Source: Hemicentrotus pulcherrimus (lineage: Eukaryota; Echinodermata; Echinoidea; Camarodonta; Strongylocentrotidae). From it: 64,000 bases of DNA. Within the stretch, counting starts at the first letter, position 1, and every line of letters starts with the position of its first letter. The notes beneath the pieces were generated by a model. The model did no database searches. It worked only from the letters and a program-made list of their open reading frames with translations, and had not been told where the DNA came from. This document shows positions 13,701-28,700 of the stretch, piece by piece. The stretch lies in assembly GCA_003118195.1 (NCBI GenBank), contig BEXV01001648.1, positions 22,233 to 86,232 of the forward strand, given 5' to 3'. Position numbers and translations under genes: made by a program.

Positions 13701-16700
13701 ATGAACTTCTTTAGGTATTGATTTCCAAGTCAATATTGAAAGGGATATCAGGTGATAGAGCCAGAGGGCTCAAATTATCAACTCTTTCTGATCTCACTCA
13801 GAAAGTTGTCTATCCAATAGCCAATTGGTATAGGCATACACTTTAAATTTACTTTAACTGAGACCTCACCTCTCCAGTGCTCCCCCCCCCTCTCTCTCTC
13901 TCTCTCTCGCCTATTGTTTCTGACACAATCAGTTGGTTCATGTTGTCACAATGCTTGATTGGGTGACCTTGTCCTCAAGAATTCGGTTCAAGGTCAACTT
14001 CTCACTCAATACACACAGCATGTATTCCCTGGGATTATGTGGTTTAGACTTTGTACATTATGCACAGCCCATGTGTGTGTCTGTGTGTGCTAGGAGCTGT
14101 GTGTGTGTGTGTCATGTGTGTGCAGTTAAAATTCAGCTCACATTGCACAAAACACACACATGACTACAGACCCACAGTGCTTTCAAGTCCCTGCTTCAAT
14201 CCAGGACGAGCTCTGTTTTGTTTACAAACAATGGACATTGTAGTTTTTTTTTTACATGGATGTTTTTTGAAGGAGAGTAAGGAATGCATTTAGATTCTTA
14301 TCTGTATAGTGCATCTGCTAACATGTACATGTAGGTGAAGTTATTTCACAATATTATGTGGACATATATTATTACATGTATGCTATTAGTACATGCAGGG
14401 CATCTGAGATGGTAGCCGGCCTGAAACTGTATAATACATGTACATACTAATTCATGTACATTGTAATCCCAATACTTATGTCCTTTGAAAGATATGCCAA
14501 GGTTACTACATGTATAAGGTAGATCAAACCCTCCCACCAAACTGTGCCAACTCCATGGCCTTTTTACATCTGTACATTTGAGTGAGATAATAAAGGAAAC
14601 ATAACACGCTCGTACCTCAATATTCATGAATAGAGCTGATGCTGCATGTAGAGCTATCTGTTGGGCCTACATACACAATGTCAGTTTTGTAAGTCTATGG
14701 AATGACCATCAGCCTTTCAGAAATCACTCAATTACTTTTATTGATTGCATTGTACACTGTACAGACTACAGTGAATCAATATGATCCCATTTGTAAAGTC
14801 ACTGTTTCCTATACTGAGGAATGTGCACTAAGATACTATAGGCCTGTAATGTACATGTATTAAGGTCAGTCAACATGTCAGACTTATATCCATGTAATAT
14901 TTCTTGTCGAATATCATACAGTACATGTACATTACATACTTCAAGCATCTAGACTCCATTTAATGCAATGTACATGTACTGTGCATAAGCAGAGCTAGCC
15001 TACATGTAACTGTAGAGTATACTGTACATGTATTGTAAGTGTCAATGAACTATGGTTTACATTTACATGAAGGCCTAATATGAAATGACTGAGACTTAGA
15101 TACAGGACTTCTTTTAGAAATTATGAAATTTAGAAAAAATAGTAAATGAGCCTATCTTACATGTGTACTTCATTTTTTGGGGGTGACTTATACACATGTA
15201 CATGTACATGTATAGGCCACCATCTTTGCCTGTACTGCATATTGAACATTTAATCTTTGATGTTTAGAGGACGAGAGAGTCTGTGAAATAGACCAAGTCT
15301 TTCAGTGTCTTACTAAGAATCAGCAGGTACCAGTTACTAGCCCTCTAATCCTAATTCATTTATTATTATTAGACTTTTCCCCATGTTCTCCCGGAGTCAA
15401 TTCATCTCGGCCCATATAAAGCATTTTTCTACAATGAGAAGTTTCCCAGTGAAGGTAGGATTGGTGGTGTGTTTATTGCCCTTTGACATGTACGTGTACT
15501 GTATACATGTACTTCATCTGTTATTAATCCAAATGTCTCAATGTAGTCATTCAGCGTGTTTCCACAGACAAAAGGTGGAACACGGATTATCTTTTCCAGA
15601 ATTGAAATACCGTGTCGCGGCGACACAGTATTAAACCAATCTGTTTACAAAGAGCGCAGTATTCCGATTAGCCCAGATTACGTGTTCCAAGTCAGGCAAA
15701 TACCATGTCAATCGGAAGTCAAGATTCAACCTTCGACCTCGCTCGTGGATCCAGATCTACACAGGGTTCCACGAGATCATATGTGGTTGGAACAAGTTGT
15801 TCTCCCTCCTGCCAGACACGGTTTGTCGCTGTGTGTTTCCACAGCGATTTCACAAGGATCGACACAGCAATAACCACCTCCCAGGAGGTGGTTATGATAA
15901 TCCATATCTCGGTCGACATGGATCGCCAATAAACCGTGTTGCTTGTGTTTCCACAGGAAAGTTACCAGTATTACACGGGTAATACCATGTAACTTTTTTC
16001 TGTGGAAACACGCTGATTGACATACTGTACATGGCATAGTTGTAAGTTTGTAATATACAGGGGTGTACATGGAAGCGTAGACCTACCGTACATGTTTTCA
16101 TAGCATACTGTACATCTACACCCTGAAAATATTAAATACAAGTACATTGTATGTGAAAGCATGAATTACCAAAAGTTGGCCATGTACATGTAGCTTGGCA
16201 CTATCCTTCTTGAACTTCCATTGTTGTAACAATATTCTAAAGGTTATTTGTTAGAGCATGAAATCCAGGCTTAATATTTCAGGAAATTCATTGTAATAAA
16301 TGACAATTTTTTTTGCAGTGATAGCATTATATGTACCGGTAGGTCCGGACAACTTTTCTACCTGTGTTCATTGATTACACAGATTAAGAGGTTTGTAGTT
16401 GAAGCCGATGAATGGGAAATAAATTATAACAAATGTAAGGGAAAGGTTATAATTTTAGATTAAAATGATATACCGGTACTACATGTAGTAGAGTCCTACA
16501 GGCTGCACGTATGCTAGCACATAATGTTTGTAACAGATAAGCAACTAGACAATATACACTACATTTTCTTGAAGGGCTCAATTAGATTATGAATATGAAG
16601 ATTGATCATTTAGATAATCCTTACTCAAGGGTGCATACTTAAAGCAGCAAGCCAACATGTACATGTATGTAGTTTCAATAAGGAGGGGATACCAGCGATA

Positions 16701-19700
16701 CACTGAGCTACTTTTATTGATCTCCTATCAAAGAGTAAAAAGTAAAAATGTTCATTGGAAATCTATCATTTAAGCTTTAGCACATTTTGGAGGAATGAAA
16801 AATACATGTACATGTATGTCACAGTTGTCACTATATCAAGTTGGGAATGAAATACACTCTACATCTATTGTTGAGCACAAATTCTTTGGGATCACTGTGT
16901 AATATTCTTCTATTGTAGCATGGCTTCAATGTGTAACTGTCTATCCCGAGTATTCATTGACTCGATAGTTATTATCATATTTAATGAAGCATTAAAAGTC
17001 CCTCTGTGCTCAGCTATGCATGCACTACAATGGGGGATCCTTGCTCTTCTTATTGCAGAGAGAGGCCTCTATTTGGTCATGTATGACTTTACTGCAAAAT
17101 CTTGGCTTAAAGAGAAGGTTGAGTTATGTGAAGAGGTGAAAAATAATTTGTGAGCTTTATCATTGTTATTATGCAAGTGTGGAAGAAAATCAGAGAAATA
17201 ATGTTCCTTGAAAAGCATGGCTCTTCAAATGCCTTAATATGCTAAATATGGCATATAATGGCGTATCAATCTGTCCCGATTACATGTTTGTGTAGTCCCA
17301 TATACATCTTTCTGTGTAAAGTACTTATAACTTTACCAAGACTGGGCCAAATTTCTTATCATTTTGATGATTCCAGAACCTTGTAGTACACACCAATACT
17401 TATATGTTAGATGATCAACCTTTTCTGATCGATTTCACATTCACACTGTTTCTTTCACAATGCAATCGCATGAACAGAACTCAACTTTATCTGAAAGTAC
17501 TCCATTATTTTAACTTCTTTCTTTCTTTTTATTTTGAAATGTGCCCCACCCCTGCTGGAGAAACAGATGAAAATCTTTTGCCAAGTACTTTACCTCCAAT
17601 TAAACAACATGAAGATGTACACTGTACAGTATGCATGAATAAATGGGTGAATAAAGAAGACAGGGAAAAAATTAATATTTATTTTTCAGGGGCTACTTTT
17701 CAAGCTTGCCTGCATAAAAATAACACTCTAAAAAAGATTTTGCATTGAACTCCATGCACATTTACGAGGGCTCTTTTCTGATTTTCGGGGGCAAATTCGC
17801 CCTGAGCCCCCGGATATTTTTTTTCACTGAAAGAAGAGGACAATGTAGATGTAGATGTTTACAATTACTGTTTGCATGATTTTTAGCATTATCAGAATAT
17901 ATCTAGTCTTAATGTCTACATGTAAGCTATTTATATAGTTTGTAGGAAGTCTGTCGCCAATTAAACGCTTAGAAACGGATTATTCCTCAGACGGAATAGT
18001 TTCTGCCTAGGAGGATGGGGATGATTCCTTGATAAGTTTAAATCCATCACAGTGTCAATACAGCTGTGTTCATACATGAAGTTAATATTACATGAACAAA
18101 AATTGTTGGGGATTGAGTAGTACAACTTACTGTACAATGTTTATGGACAGACAGTACATGTACAGTATAGTGTTGTCATGGAAAACCNCAGGAAATTCAT
18201 TGTAATAAATGACAATTTTTTTTGCAGTGATAGCATTATATGTACCGGTAGGTCCGGACAACTTTTCTACCTGTGTTCATTGATTACACAGATTAAGAGG
18301 TTTGTAGTTGAAGCCGATGAATGGGAAATAAATTATAACAAATGTAAGGGAAAGGTTATAATTTTAGATTAAAATGATATACCGGTACTACATGTAGTAG
18401 AGTCCTACAGGCTGCACGTATGCTAGCACATAATGTTTGTAACAGATAAGCAACTAGACAATATACACTACATTTTCTTGAAGGGCTCAATTAGATTATG
18501 AATATGAAGATTGATCATTTAGATAATCCTTACTCAAGGGTGCATACTTAAAGCAGCAAGCCAACATGTACATGTATGTAGTTTCAATAAGGAGGGGATA
18601 CCAGCGATACACTGAGCTACTTTTATTGATCTCCTATCAAAGAGTAAAAAGTAAAAATGTTCATTGGAAATCTATCATTTAAGCTTTAGCACATTTTGGA
18701 GGAATGACAAATACATGTACATGTATGTCACAGTTGTCACTATATCAAGTTGGGAATGAAATACACTCTACATCTATTGTTGAGCACAAATTCTTTGGGA
18801 TCACTGTGTAATATTCTTCTATTGTAGCATGGCTTCAATGTGTAACTGTCTATCCCGAGTATTCATTGACTCGATAGTTATTATCATATTTAATGAAGCA
18901 TTAAAAGTCCCTCTGTGCTCAGCTATGCATGCACTACAATGGGGGATCCTCGCTCTTCTTATTGCAGAGAGAGGCCTCTACTTGGTCATGTATGACTTTA
19001 CTGCAAAATCTTGGCTTAAAGAGAAGGTTGAGTTATATGAAGAGGTGAAAAATAATTTGTGAGCGTTATCATTGTTACTATGCAAGTGTGGAAGAAAATC
19101 AGAGAAATAATGTTCCTTGAAAAGCATGGCTCTTCAATGCCTTAATATTCTAAATATGGCATGTAACGGCGTAAAAATCTGTCCCGATTACATGTTTGTG
19201 TAGTCCAATATGCATCTTTCTGTGTAAAGTACTTATAACTTTACCAAGACTGGGCCAAATTTCTTATCATTTTGATGATTCCAGAACCTTGTAGTACATG
19301 TACACACCAATACTGATATGTTAGATGATCAACCTTTTCTGATTGATTTCACATCCACACTGTTTCTTTCACAATGCAATCGCATGACCAGAACTCAACT
19401 TTATCTTTAAGTACTCCATTATTCCGACTTCTTTCTTTCTTTTTATTTTGAAATATGCCCCACCCCTGCAGGAGAAACAGATGAAAATCTTTTGCCAAGT
19501 ACTTTACCTCCAATTAAACAACATGAACATGTACACTGTACAGTATGCAAGAATAAATGGGTGAATAAAGAAGAAAGGGAAAAAATTAATATTTATTTTT
19601 CAGGGGCTACTTTTCAAGCTTGCCTGCATAAAAATAACACTAAAAAAGATTTTGCATTGAACTCCATGCACATTTACGAGGGCTCTTTTCTGATTTTCGA

Positions 19701-22700
19701 GGGCAAATTCGCCCTGAGCCCCCGGGTATTTTTTTCCACTGAAAGAAGAGGATAATGTAGATGTAGATGTTTACAATTACTGTTTGCTTGATTTTTAGCA
19801 TTATCAGAATATATCTAGTCTTAATGTCTACATGTAAGCTATTTATATAGTTTGTAGGAAGTCTGTCGCCAATTAAACGCTTAGAAACGGATTATTCCTC
19901 AGACGGAATAGTTTCTGCCTAGGAGGATGGGGATGATTCCTTGATAAGTTTAAATCCATCACAGTGTCAATACAGCTGTGTTCATACATGAAGTTAATAT
20001 TACATGAACAAAAATTGTTGGGGATTGAGTAGTACAACTTACTGTACAATGTTTATGGACAGACAGTACATGTACAGTATAGTGTTGTCATGGAAAACCG
20101 TCATGTACATGTACATGTAGGCCAACTGTTCTTTACATAAAACATCATAATTTTCATATTTCTCCCTGTAAATCCTCTCTCATGTCCCTTTGCTAAAGAT
20201 GTAATGAGATACAGAATAAAAAGAGTGAACAAATTATTACAATGAAGAAATTGAAATTAAAAAATAGCACTTCGCCTCTTTGTGTATAAATCAGCATGAG
20301 AATCGATCATGGAGATGAAGATGTTGTTTGCTCACCTCTGCTCAGAGCGATCCTTCATTCTCTGAGGAGTCTATCTACATGTACACTGTATATAAAATTG
20401 CACATGAACAAATTGCCAACAGGAGACTCCCATATTTATTATTTTTTAAAATTTTAATTCTGAATATTCTAACTTATTGTCTATGATTCAAACTTTCACA
20501 GTTTTCTTGTGATATGTTCCCTTCCACTCTTAATAATGATACAGGTTGAATAACCCTATTGTGTGAACACTGTAATTGTGAGTATGAACACTGCCATTGT
20601 ACGTGTGAACACTGCCCTTGTGAGTGTTGGATGGAGGGAAGACACATTTGCTATAAATCTGTTCTGTGGAGATAGTGAACGCACTAGGAGGGAAGTTGGT
20701 AGAGTCTGGGGCCAAGTGAGAGAGGAATATCTTGAGATTGATGTTTCCCTTGACGTGGGCTGATTAAGATGATAAACACTGGCCAAAATGATCTTGGGAT
20801 GATTGAGACAGTCCACCTCAATTTACTCTCATTTTCTGAAAGTGTATCACTACTCTATGAATAAATATATTAATTCTCATGTAGCGATTAAAGAAAAATA
20901 AGAGGGAAAATACAACATGGAAACAGCGTTTGGTTATTGATGTATTTAACCTTTAAGCAGATAGATACTCCCTCTGACTAAAGCATATTTTGTAGTTTGT
21001 AACTAAATGTACATGTACCTCAAAAGCATGTGTCATTTGATTTTGTAACATTGAATGCAGTGCTTGATACTATTAAAGGGGAAGTCGACCCTAATATTTT
21101 GTTGGTTTTAATAGAAGCAGAAAAAAAGAGGGAAATGGGTCAGTGGCCCTTGGCAATTGAATTGTGACTCAGGACCTCCAAAAAATGATGAGTGTGATGG
21201 AACCCAGACTGATACATGGTGAAATTTAATGAATTCTGGCCAAATACAATAGTTTATTACTACAAATATATAGCCACTGCTACATTGAGGGGACATAAAA
21301 TTTATGAATATGAAGCAATATTTTAGTAAAGCATGCATGTTCTAATGTACATCTACCTTAAAGGGATCCGGTAACATTGTCTCAGATTCTGAAACAAAAT
21401 GATGCAATGATAATTATAAACCTTTGGGTCAGTCAGGAACCCCATGACTTTTACAAGCCGATCGCCTGTCTGATTATCAAGATATTTATGATTGGAATTA
21501 ATAATTTTGAAAACTGTTCGCCTGACGTTCGTTTTCTTAACACTTAAGTCTATTGGTGAAAACGAGTATGGTAAGACCAGTCACTCAAAGATTTTTTACT
21601 TTTTTGAGGCACTTCTTGATCATTTTGAAGCGCGATTTTTTAGGGCTTCAATATATCACCATATCACAAACACTGATAACACGTAGGGTCGTGTATCTCA
21701 GATTTAACATTGTTAAACGATCCCTTTAAATAGATGGCAATTTGTATGCTTGCACAAGCGCTGTCATGCATAAACTTTAAGCACATCATTCACCAGAGAC
21801 ATTTCTGTTATGAGAATGTGCTCATCATGAAGTAACCTTTGAGTTTAGATACAGCCCCTGGAGCCTGGGGCTAAATTAATGTGTTGGGAACATGCCAAAC
21901 TTCATTAGCATTAATGTGACTTGATGTGACAAACTGCTGTATGGTCGTCTCATTAGGGTGCTCTAGCTAGGACAAAGGCCTTGCTTGCTCGCTGTACAGT
22001 AGCTAATCCTTGAAGTCAAGAGGAAAATGATGATATACAGGAGATGAAGGATATTGAAAAGAGCTTGAAAGATTTTGCCTCTCTCCATTTAATTCTTGGC
22101 TTACAACTGTTTCAACAAGAGAAATTAAAAAGCTTCTGTGGATAGGAGAATGATTTTTTTAAAAATAATTTATGAATGTACATGATATACATGGAGACTT
22201 CTTTCTCACCAAATAATAATAAAATGGAAATGCCAAGGACCATTATTGGGGCATTTATTGTATTGGACCATGGCAATCAGTCAGTGTTAGGAGATAAAAG
22301 TAGGCCTCCAATTAAACTTTTGAGCACATTATTTTGATGGCTAAAGTTGTGATTTGATGTTTTTAAGCAAAATGGTCCTCAGCAGAGCTCTACATTTTGA
22401 TATTATGTATTAGAATAATGATGCATGTATGTACATGTATGTACAATATAGTAGTTGTATCAAGAAGTTGGTTGTATGTACATTGTACAGTATGTCTGCA
22501 TTTGTAATGAATGGAGTGAAATGTCGCCATCTGTAGTTCTGTACAGACCAGGCCAGACCAGTTCAGGATTTCTCTTTGTGGTAAACAAAACAGTATTAAG
22601 AAAAAAATAGCCATCAGAACAAAGATATAGGATTGTTTTTTCTTCATTAATACATCAGTTAACATGAAGATGCAAATATTTGCATAATTACCTCAAGATA

Positions 22701-25700
22701 GGAAACTTAAGAAATTTGTAAATGTCTTGATCATGAATTTGATTTTACTCATTTCACGAAATTTAACATGACACAGTGCGAATTATCTTTGTTGAGAATA
22801 AGGGCGAATTTGGTTCTGTTTATTTTATTTTTGCTTACTTGCTCCACCCCCTTCCTCTTCTACGTACATATACGGTACATGTACATGTACNTGTCATATG
22901 AGGTGGATGTACGGGTTAAGGATTGAGAGAGATGCCTAATGCAGATGTGCCAGAACAAAATAAGATTATAAGAGGTGTCCTCACTGCAACTTTATTTTAA
23001 AACTTGATTGTGGAACAAAAACCCCTTCACAAATTAGTGGAATATTCCTACATTTGGATTGAACGTCCTTTATAGTTCCCTGGTACATTCTGATAAAATT
23101 TATTTATTTCATGTGAAAGCAAGCAAAGATATTTCAGCAAGAATATGTACATAATGTACATGTACATGGCAACTTGGCTATCATTTTCAGCTCATGCAAT
23201 TGGATCAAAAGTGGTCTGCCATAATTTGCAGACCTCAGCTGTATTGCCTGGATTGTGAATTTTCTTGAAGATTGAGTAGTGTTAATTGATAATGTAGAAA
23301 CCTTCCTTTATCTATCTTATAGGAAACTAAGTTCTGGAAGATTCTGAAGTGTGAACGTGGCTCTTGACACATCATTGGATAAATGAGTTTGAAAAGTCTA
23401 GTTAAACTGTGACTCAGCTTCTCAAAACTGTCTGTGAAATGTACACCATACACCTACATACATGTATTTAGACATTCATGTAATCTAATAGCTGGCATGT
23501 GAATCTCTTCTCCCATTTTGAAACACCTGTTTGTGAACATCTTAGGGAATATAGAGGTATTAAGTTGACAAATATTTACTATTAAAAGTAAAATAAAATC
23601 GACCAACCTGCTTGCACATCAAAAAAACGTAAAGGCCTTTGTCAAATTGTTCAACTTTCCTCTAGTCCAACTTTCAAAGAAATATTAATCACAATAATTA
23701 CATTTTAAAACCAACCATTGTAATTTGATAGGCATTTTTTTAAAGGAAAGTTAACAAACTGAAAAATTTGATGTTATAATTAAATCATGTCACACAACCT
23801 GTGAATTAGAACCACTTCTGAAATTAACAATAGTTTGATGTCAAAAAATGATTGATTATAAACATGCAAGTTGGATGCCCTAGTCGGCATGTTTATGTTT
23901 ATTGACAAAACAAAAAAAGGGAAAGCGCTTAATAACATTATTTATTTTTTTATTTTTATTTATTTGACATATTTATAAAAGATAACAAAGAAACAATCGA
24001 ATCATCGAAGGCGTTTTTCATCGATGTCCTGTTAACATGATTAAACATTTCCAACTCTAACCAATGGGATTCTTTTCATTACATCAGTAACAAAATACAC
24101 AAAATAAGGCTTTAAATGTAAGAAAAACACAATATTAGAAAAAACGATTATTGTTTTACTCTGCATGTATATGTCCTATAATAACTGTTTCTTTGCAGGT
24201 GTACTACACTGTACGTACAATATTGAGAGCCTAAATTGAAATCTCTTTCTTCAAAAGGAAGGATGACGTCTAGGCGTTCTCTCTGACCATATCATCCTAT
24301 CACTACCCTACTGGCCCTAGCCCCTTCCTTACCCCCTTCCTATCCCTTCCTACCCCTTTATAAACCACAGGAACTTACGCTCTGCTGAAATAGGAAGACA
24401 AAAATATAGACATATTAAAATTAATACTTATACTTTATACAAGAAAATGGCATATTTTGTTGAGGAACAGAAGGGCATGCTATAAATACTTGCATCATTG
24501 CATTTCAGTACACTAACTTCTTGATACGTTTACTTGAGTGTGTGAAGTGATTTGTTTTGGTTTATTATGACTGGTCAAACTTGAACTTGTTACTCAACTT
24601 TTTGATCTCTGATCGATGTATTTAAATATGAAAGGGTTTATATTTCCTTGCTTTAGCCTTGTAACACATCTTGAAATACAGTAGTTCATACATGTATAAA
24701 GGGCCAAACCAATAAAATACATGTCATGTCAGCTTTTTGATTGACATGCCAAGATGGGCTTAGAATGTGGATCCGGACTCACTCGTGGAACACAGTCAAG
24801 CAAATAACAGATCATTGCCATCATACTGTACAAATTGATATATCTAAACAAAGACCAGTTTGTCTGCTCATTCATCAGCTCCACTTACGTGCATCGATCC
24901 AACCATTATAGATATGGGCAGTATATCCCGCATTGTTCCCATCATGTTTTATCATGGAAAGATTACTTGCTGAAGTACATGTAGCATGCGCTTTAAAATA
25001 CTTCTTGGGTAGTTTGGTGCTAGTATCTCCTTGGTTTGATCTCTAAAATGATCGCTGCATTGTATTGGTAAACATGAACTTCATCAAAAATTATGATTGT
25101 GTGTTGAAAAGCAGTATAGAGAGCGCTGAAGTTGCATTGCTGGAAAGCATGGAATATTACATGATGTATTTGAGCAGCTGGGCTCCTTCGTTAAGGAGAG
25201 AAAAGGTAATGATTTTAAACATTCTGTTGGTTACATGTATTTGTTATTGATTATTGAATACTTATATGAATACATGTAGAATGAATTGAAGATAAAACAT
25301 TGGTGGCCTACTAGGGATAGTATCACTGATGCATTGTGGTAGCAGTTTGGGACAAGAATACACATTTTGAAGGGCACATGTAACAAGTTTGGAAGATAAA
25401 TATTCTCCACTAAAGAAAACAAATGTTCATAAGCTTTTGATCTGAAGTTGAATAACAACTTTCTATTAAATCCATTCAAATTCCACATAATGTTGAAATT
25501 CAACAATTCGTCGCTGTTTTCACGAAGTGACGGTAGTGAAAAAAAATTGCATTCACTTTGCATTACGATTTTCCTCACTACCGTCACTTCGTGAAAACAA
25601 GGACGAATTATTTGTTTTGCTTTGCAACAAATAACATTTTTCATCTTTTATTATAAAATCTGTTAGCAATGTGTAACGTAACATTGATGACATTTTTGTG

Positions 25701-28700
25701 TACATGTACATGTATGTTTGTTGATGATTTTTGCATAAAAATACATGTGAGATACAAAAATTCATTTTTGTTAAGGAGGAATTATGTGATTACTTATTAA
25801 ATCTGTGTCCTAAATATATTTTGCTTTGGCTCTTTAAAATCTTGAGCTGGAAGTTACAGATATTATGAGGGCAAACTGTATAATCCCAGAGGCTTTGATA
25901 ATTTAGTGTGTTCATTCAGTTTGATAGTGATTGGATAATGAGCAACCTTGCTCAAACCAGCGAACTGTTATGAGTTACACATGGTTTAGCTTTATCACTC
26001 AGACACTCTATCAGATCCACACCCAGTATCCTGTCACTCAGTCACTCAGTCATTCTATAGGGTGACTGAACTTTGACTCACATTGTTATTAATTAGATGC
26101 ATGAATTGACCTTTACACTACTATTACAATGGAAGATATTGCACTTGCTTTTACAATGGAATTTCATCTACTGTATGCATCAATTATAATACGATAATAA
26201 ACTGAAAGTTCAGCTACTGAAATATGTGTATAATACAGCTTGAATAAATTATTATCACCGATCGGTTTTGTGTCAGTGAAATCAGGTCACAAAAACTTAT
26301 GTAAATATATAGTAAATAAATTGTAGGTGGCATTTTACACAATGCAGGAGATATGAATGTTTGATGTAAAATTTGAAAAATGAAAGATTTTTGAGAGCTG
26401 AATGTGTATTTTACATGGATGTACATGTATGAGCCATTCAGCCAAGGTTGGTGATTAATTTGGATGAAATAGTAGGATATTGTTGGCTCTTAACATGGAA
26501 GATTAAATAATATCAATGGTCGATACTAATTATTACCAGCATCCTGTTGATAAATTACGTTGGCCATTAGAGTATAGATGCAACACACCCATCTCACAAT
26601 GGACGTATGTATTAGTTTGAAACTTGATTAATTCGTATATCCCGCTATGCCTGGTATTTGATGGAAGCTAGAGTATCAGAATATATAGACATGGATGGAT
26701 TGGATGGGACTTTAGACTTACATGTACATGAGGTATGTGACAAAGTTTTTGGAAGTAGATATACCGAGTAATACCGTATGCTTTTGTTTCCAAATGTCAT
26801 GAAGATACTTTGCCAGCTATCTGTAAAACATGAACACAGTTTAACATTGTACAAGGAAGTATAAAACAGGAACATTGAATGGTAAAAGTTAGATGATGAA
26901 TGTATGATACTAATTCTTCTTCTTCTTCTTGTTCCATTTTGAGTACATACCCTTTTACAGAGTGTTATCGTACTATACATGTACTGGGGTGTGTGAAGGT
27001 GGACCACTACACTGGGGTTTCCCCCTACTCTGAATTGTTATTGTTAAAGGAGTATGGTTGTAGTATTGAAAAGAAACTGAATTAATTACAGTACCTGTAC
27101 ATGTAAAGCCCAGGATCTTCTTTGTAGGTTTTAATGGTATTTTAATTGAACAGCGCCCTCTCTTTGTTTAAGAAGATTTGAACAGGCAACATTCACAACA
27201 CATATCAGCCTTGTAGAATGCCCTGCTCACATTAGTCAATACTTCATGTTGCTCTCAATGCACATTACGTATTGATAAAGGAATGATCCCAATTACTATG
27301 ATGGTCTGTTTGAGCCTTGGAATTGAGTTCTGTTCATGTGGAGAGGCTTTAATTCAAACCTGCATGGTCAGGATTTCCTCAATTACTTTACTACAGAGAT
27401 ATCAAACCTAGAAGATGGTCCTCTTTCACTATCCATCCAACTAGTCTAGAAATACAAACTTATTTTGATAAATTCATTGTAAAAAGACTGATAGCAGTTA
27501 ATTTTGTATAAGTTAATGTTGTATGTTGTCCATGTGAATACAACATGATCTCCCTCAGGGTGCCCCATCACAGTCGAAACTTGATGTCTATTAATTATAC
27601 ACTTCCGTCTATTTGTAATGAGCAAGGCTAGGCACAATACTATTGCGTGTCAGTCAACCTACATGAATAGGTAGCTTTTATTAATCATGAATGTGAGGCT
27701 CATTCATTTTGGCTATCATCCAAAATGTATCAAATCTCTTTTAATTAAAGATGGGCAGCTTGTTTTTAAATAGTGGTCAGAGTAGGGGGTGGGTGGGGGG
27801 GGGGGGTGNNNNNNNNNNNNNNNNNNNNNNNNNNNNNNNNNNNNNNNNNNNNNNNNNNNNNNNNNNNNNNNNNNNNNNNNNNNNNNNNNNNNNNNNNNNN
27901 NNNNNNNNNNNNNNNNNNNNNNNNNNNNNNNNNNNNNNNNNNNNNNNNNNNNNNNNNNNNNNNNNNNNNNNNNNNNNNNNNNNNNNNNNNNNNNNNNNNN
28001 NNNNNNNNNNNNNNNNNNNNNNNNNNNNNNNNNNNNNNNNNNNNNNNNNNNNNNNNNNNNNNNNNNNNNNNNNNNNNNNNNNNNNNNNNNNNNNNNNNNN
28101 NNNNNNNNNNNNNNNNNNNNNNNNNNNNNNNNNNNNNNNNNNNNNNNNNNNNNNNNNNNNNNNNNNNNNNNNNNNNNNNNNNNNNNNNNNNNNNNNNNNN
28201 NNNNNNNNNNNNNNNNNNNNNNNNNNNNNNNNNNNNNNNNNNNNNNNNNNNNNNNNNNNNNNNNNNNNNNNNNNNNNNNNNNNNNNNNNNNNNNNNNNNN
28301 NNNNNNNNNNNNNNNNNCTTATCATTTTGATGATTCCAGAACCTTGCAGATGCTAGATGCTAGATGATCAACATTTTCTGATTGATTCCACAACGTTTCT
28401 TTCACAATGCAATCGCCTGACCATTACTGGTCTTTACCTTTAAGACATAAATAAATTCCTTTGTGAGTCTCAGATATTTAAACATCTAAAAGTAATAGCA
28501 TGAGGTAAATATAATTAATGGAGGGCTTGATGAACCCAAGATGAAGGAAAAAAAAGTTATTTGAATACCGGTAACCAAAATTCAAAATATATACATGTAT
28601 GTACTTAACTTCTCCATTGAGAATTGATTTAAAAGAAGTGAGGGCTCCACTTTTTTATACATTTCAAATGAAAGTTTTTGATAATTTTTGTTGTTGTTTT

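Noticed and set aside
15556..15873. 105-codon + strand frame and overlapping minus-strand frames
   Set aside because: They sit inside the CAGCGTG-ended element, whose GC-rich composition removes stops in several frames. The sequences do not resemble a transposase I know.
16920..17153. 77-codon frame (also at 18829-19062), hydrophobic, starting [10 protein letters not shown]
   Set aside because: It lies in the duplicated, repeat-rich block, so its presence twice is explained by the assembly overlap. The few differences include a residue change, and no domain is recognised.
25231..25644. 137-codon minus-strand frame
   Set aside because: It runs through the 105-bp hairpin; AT-rich composition; no domain.
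27751..28356. Long frames spanning the N gap
   Set aside because: They are made almost wholly of unknown bases.
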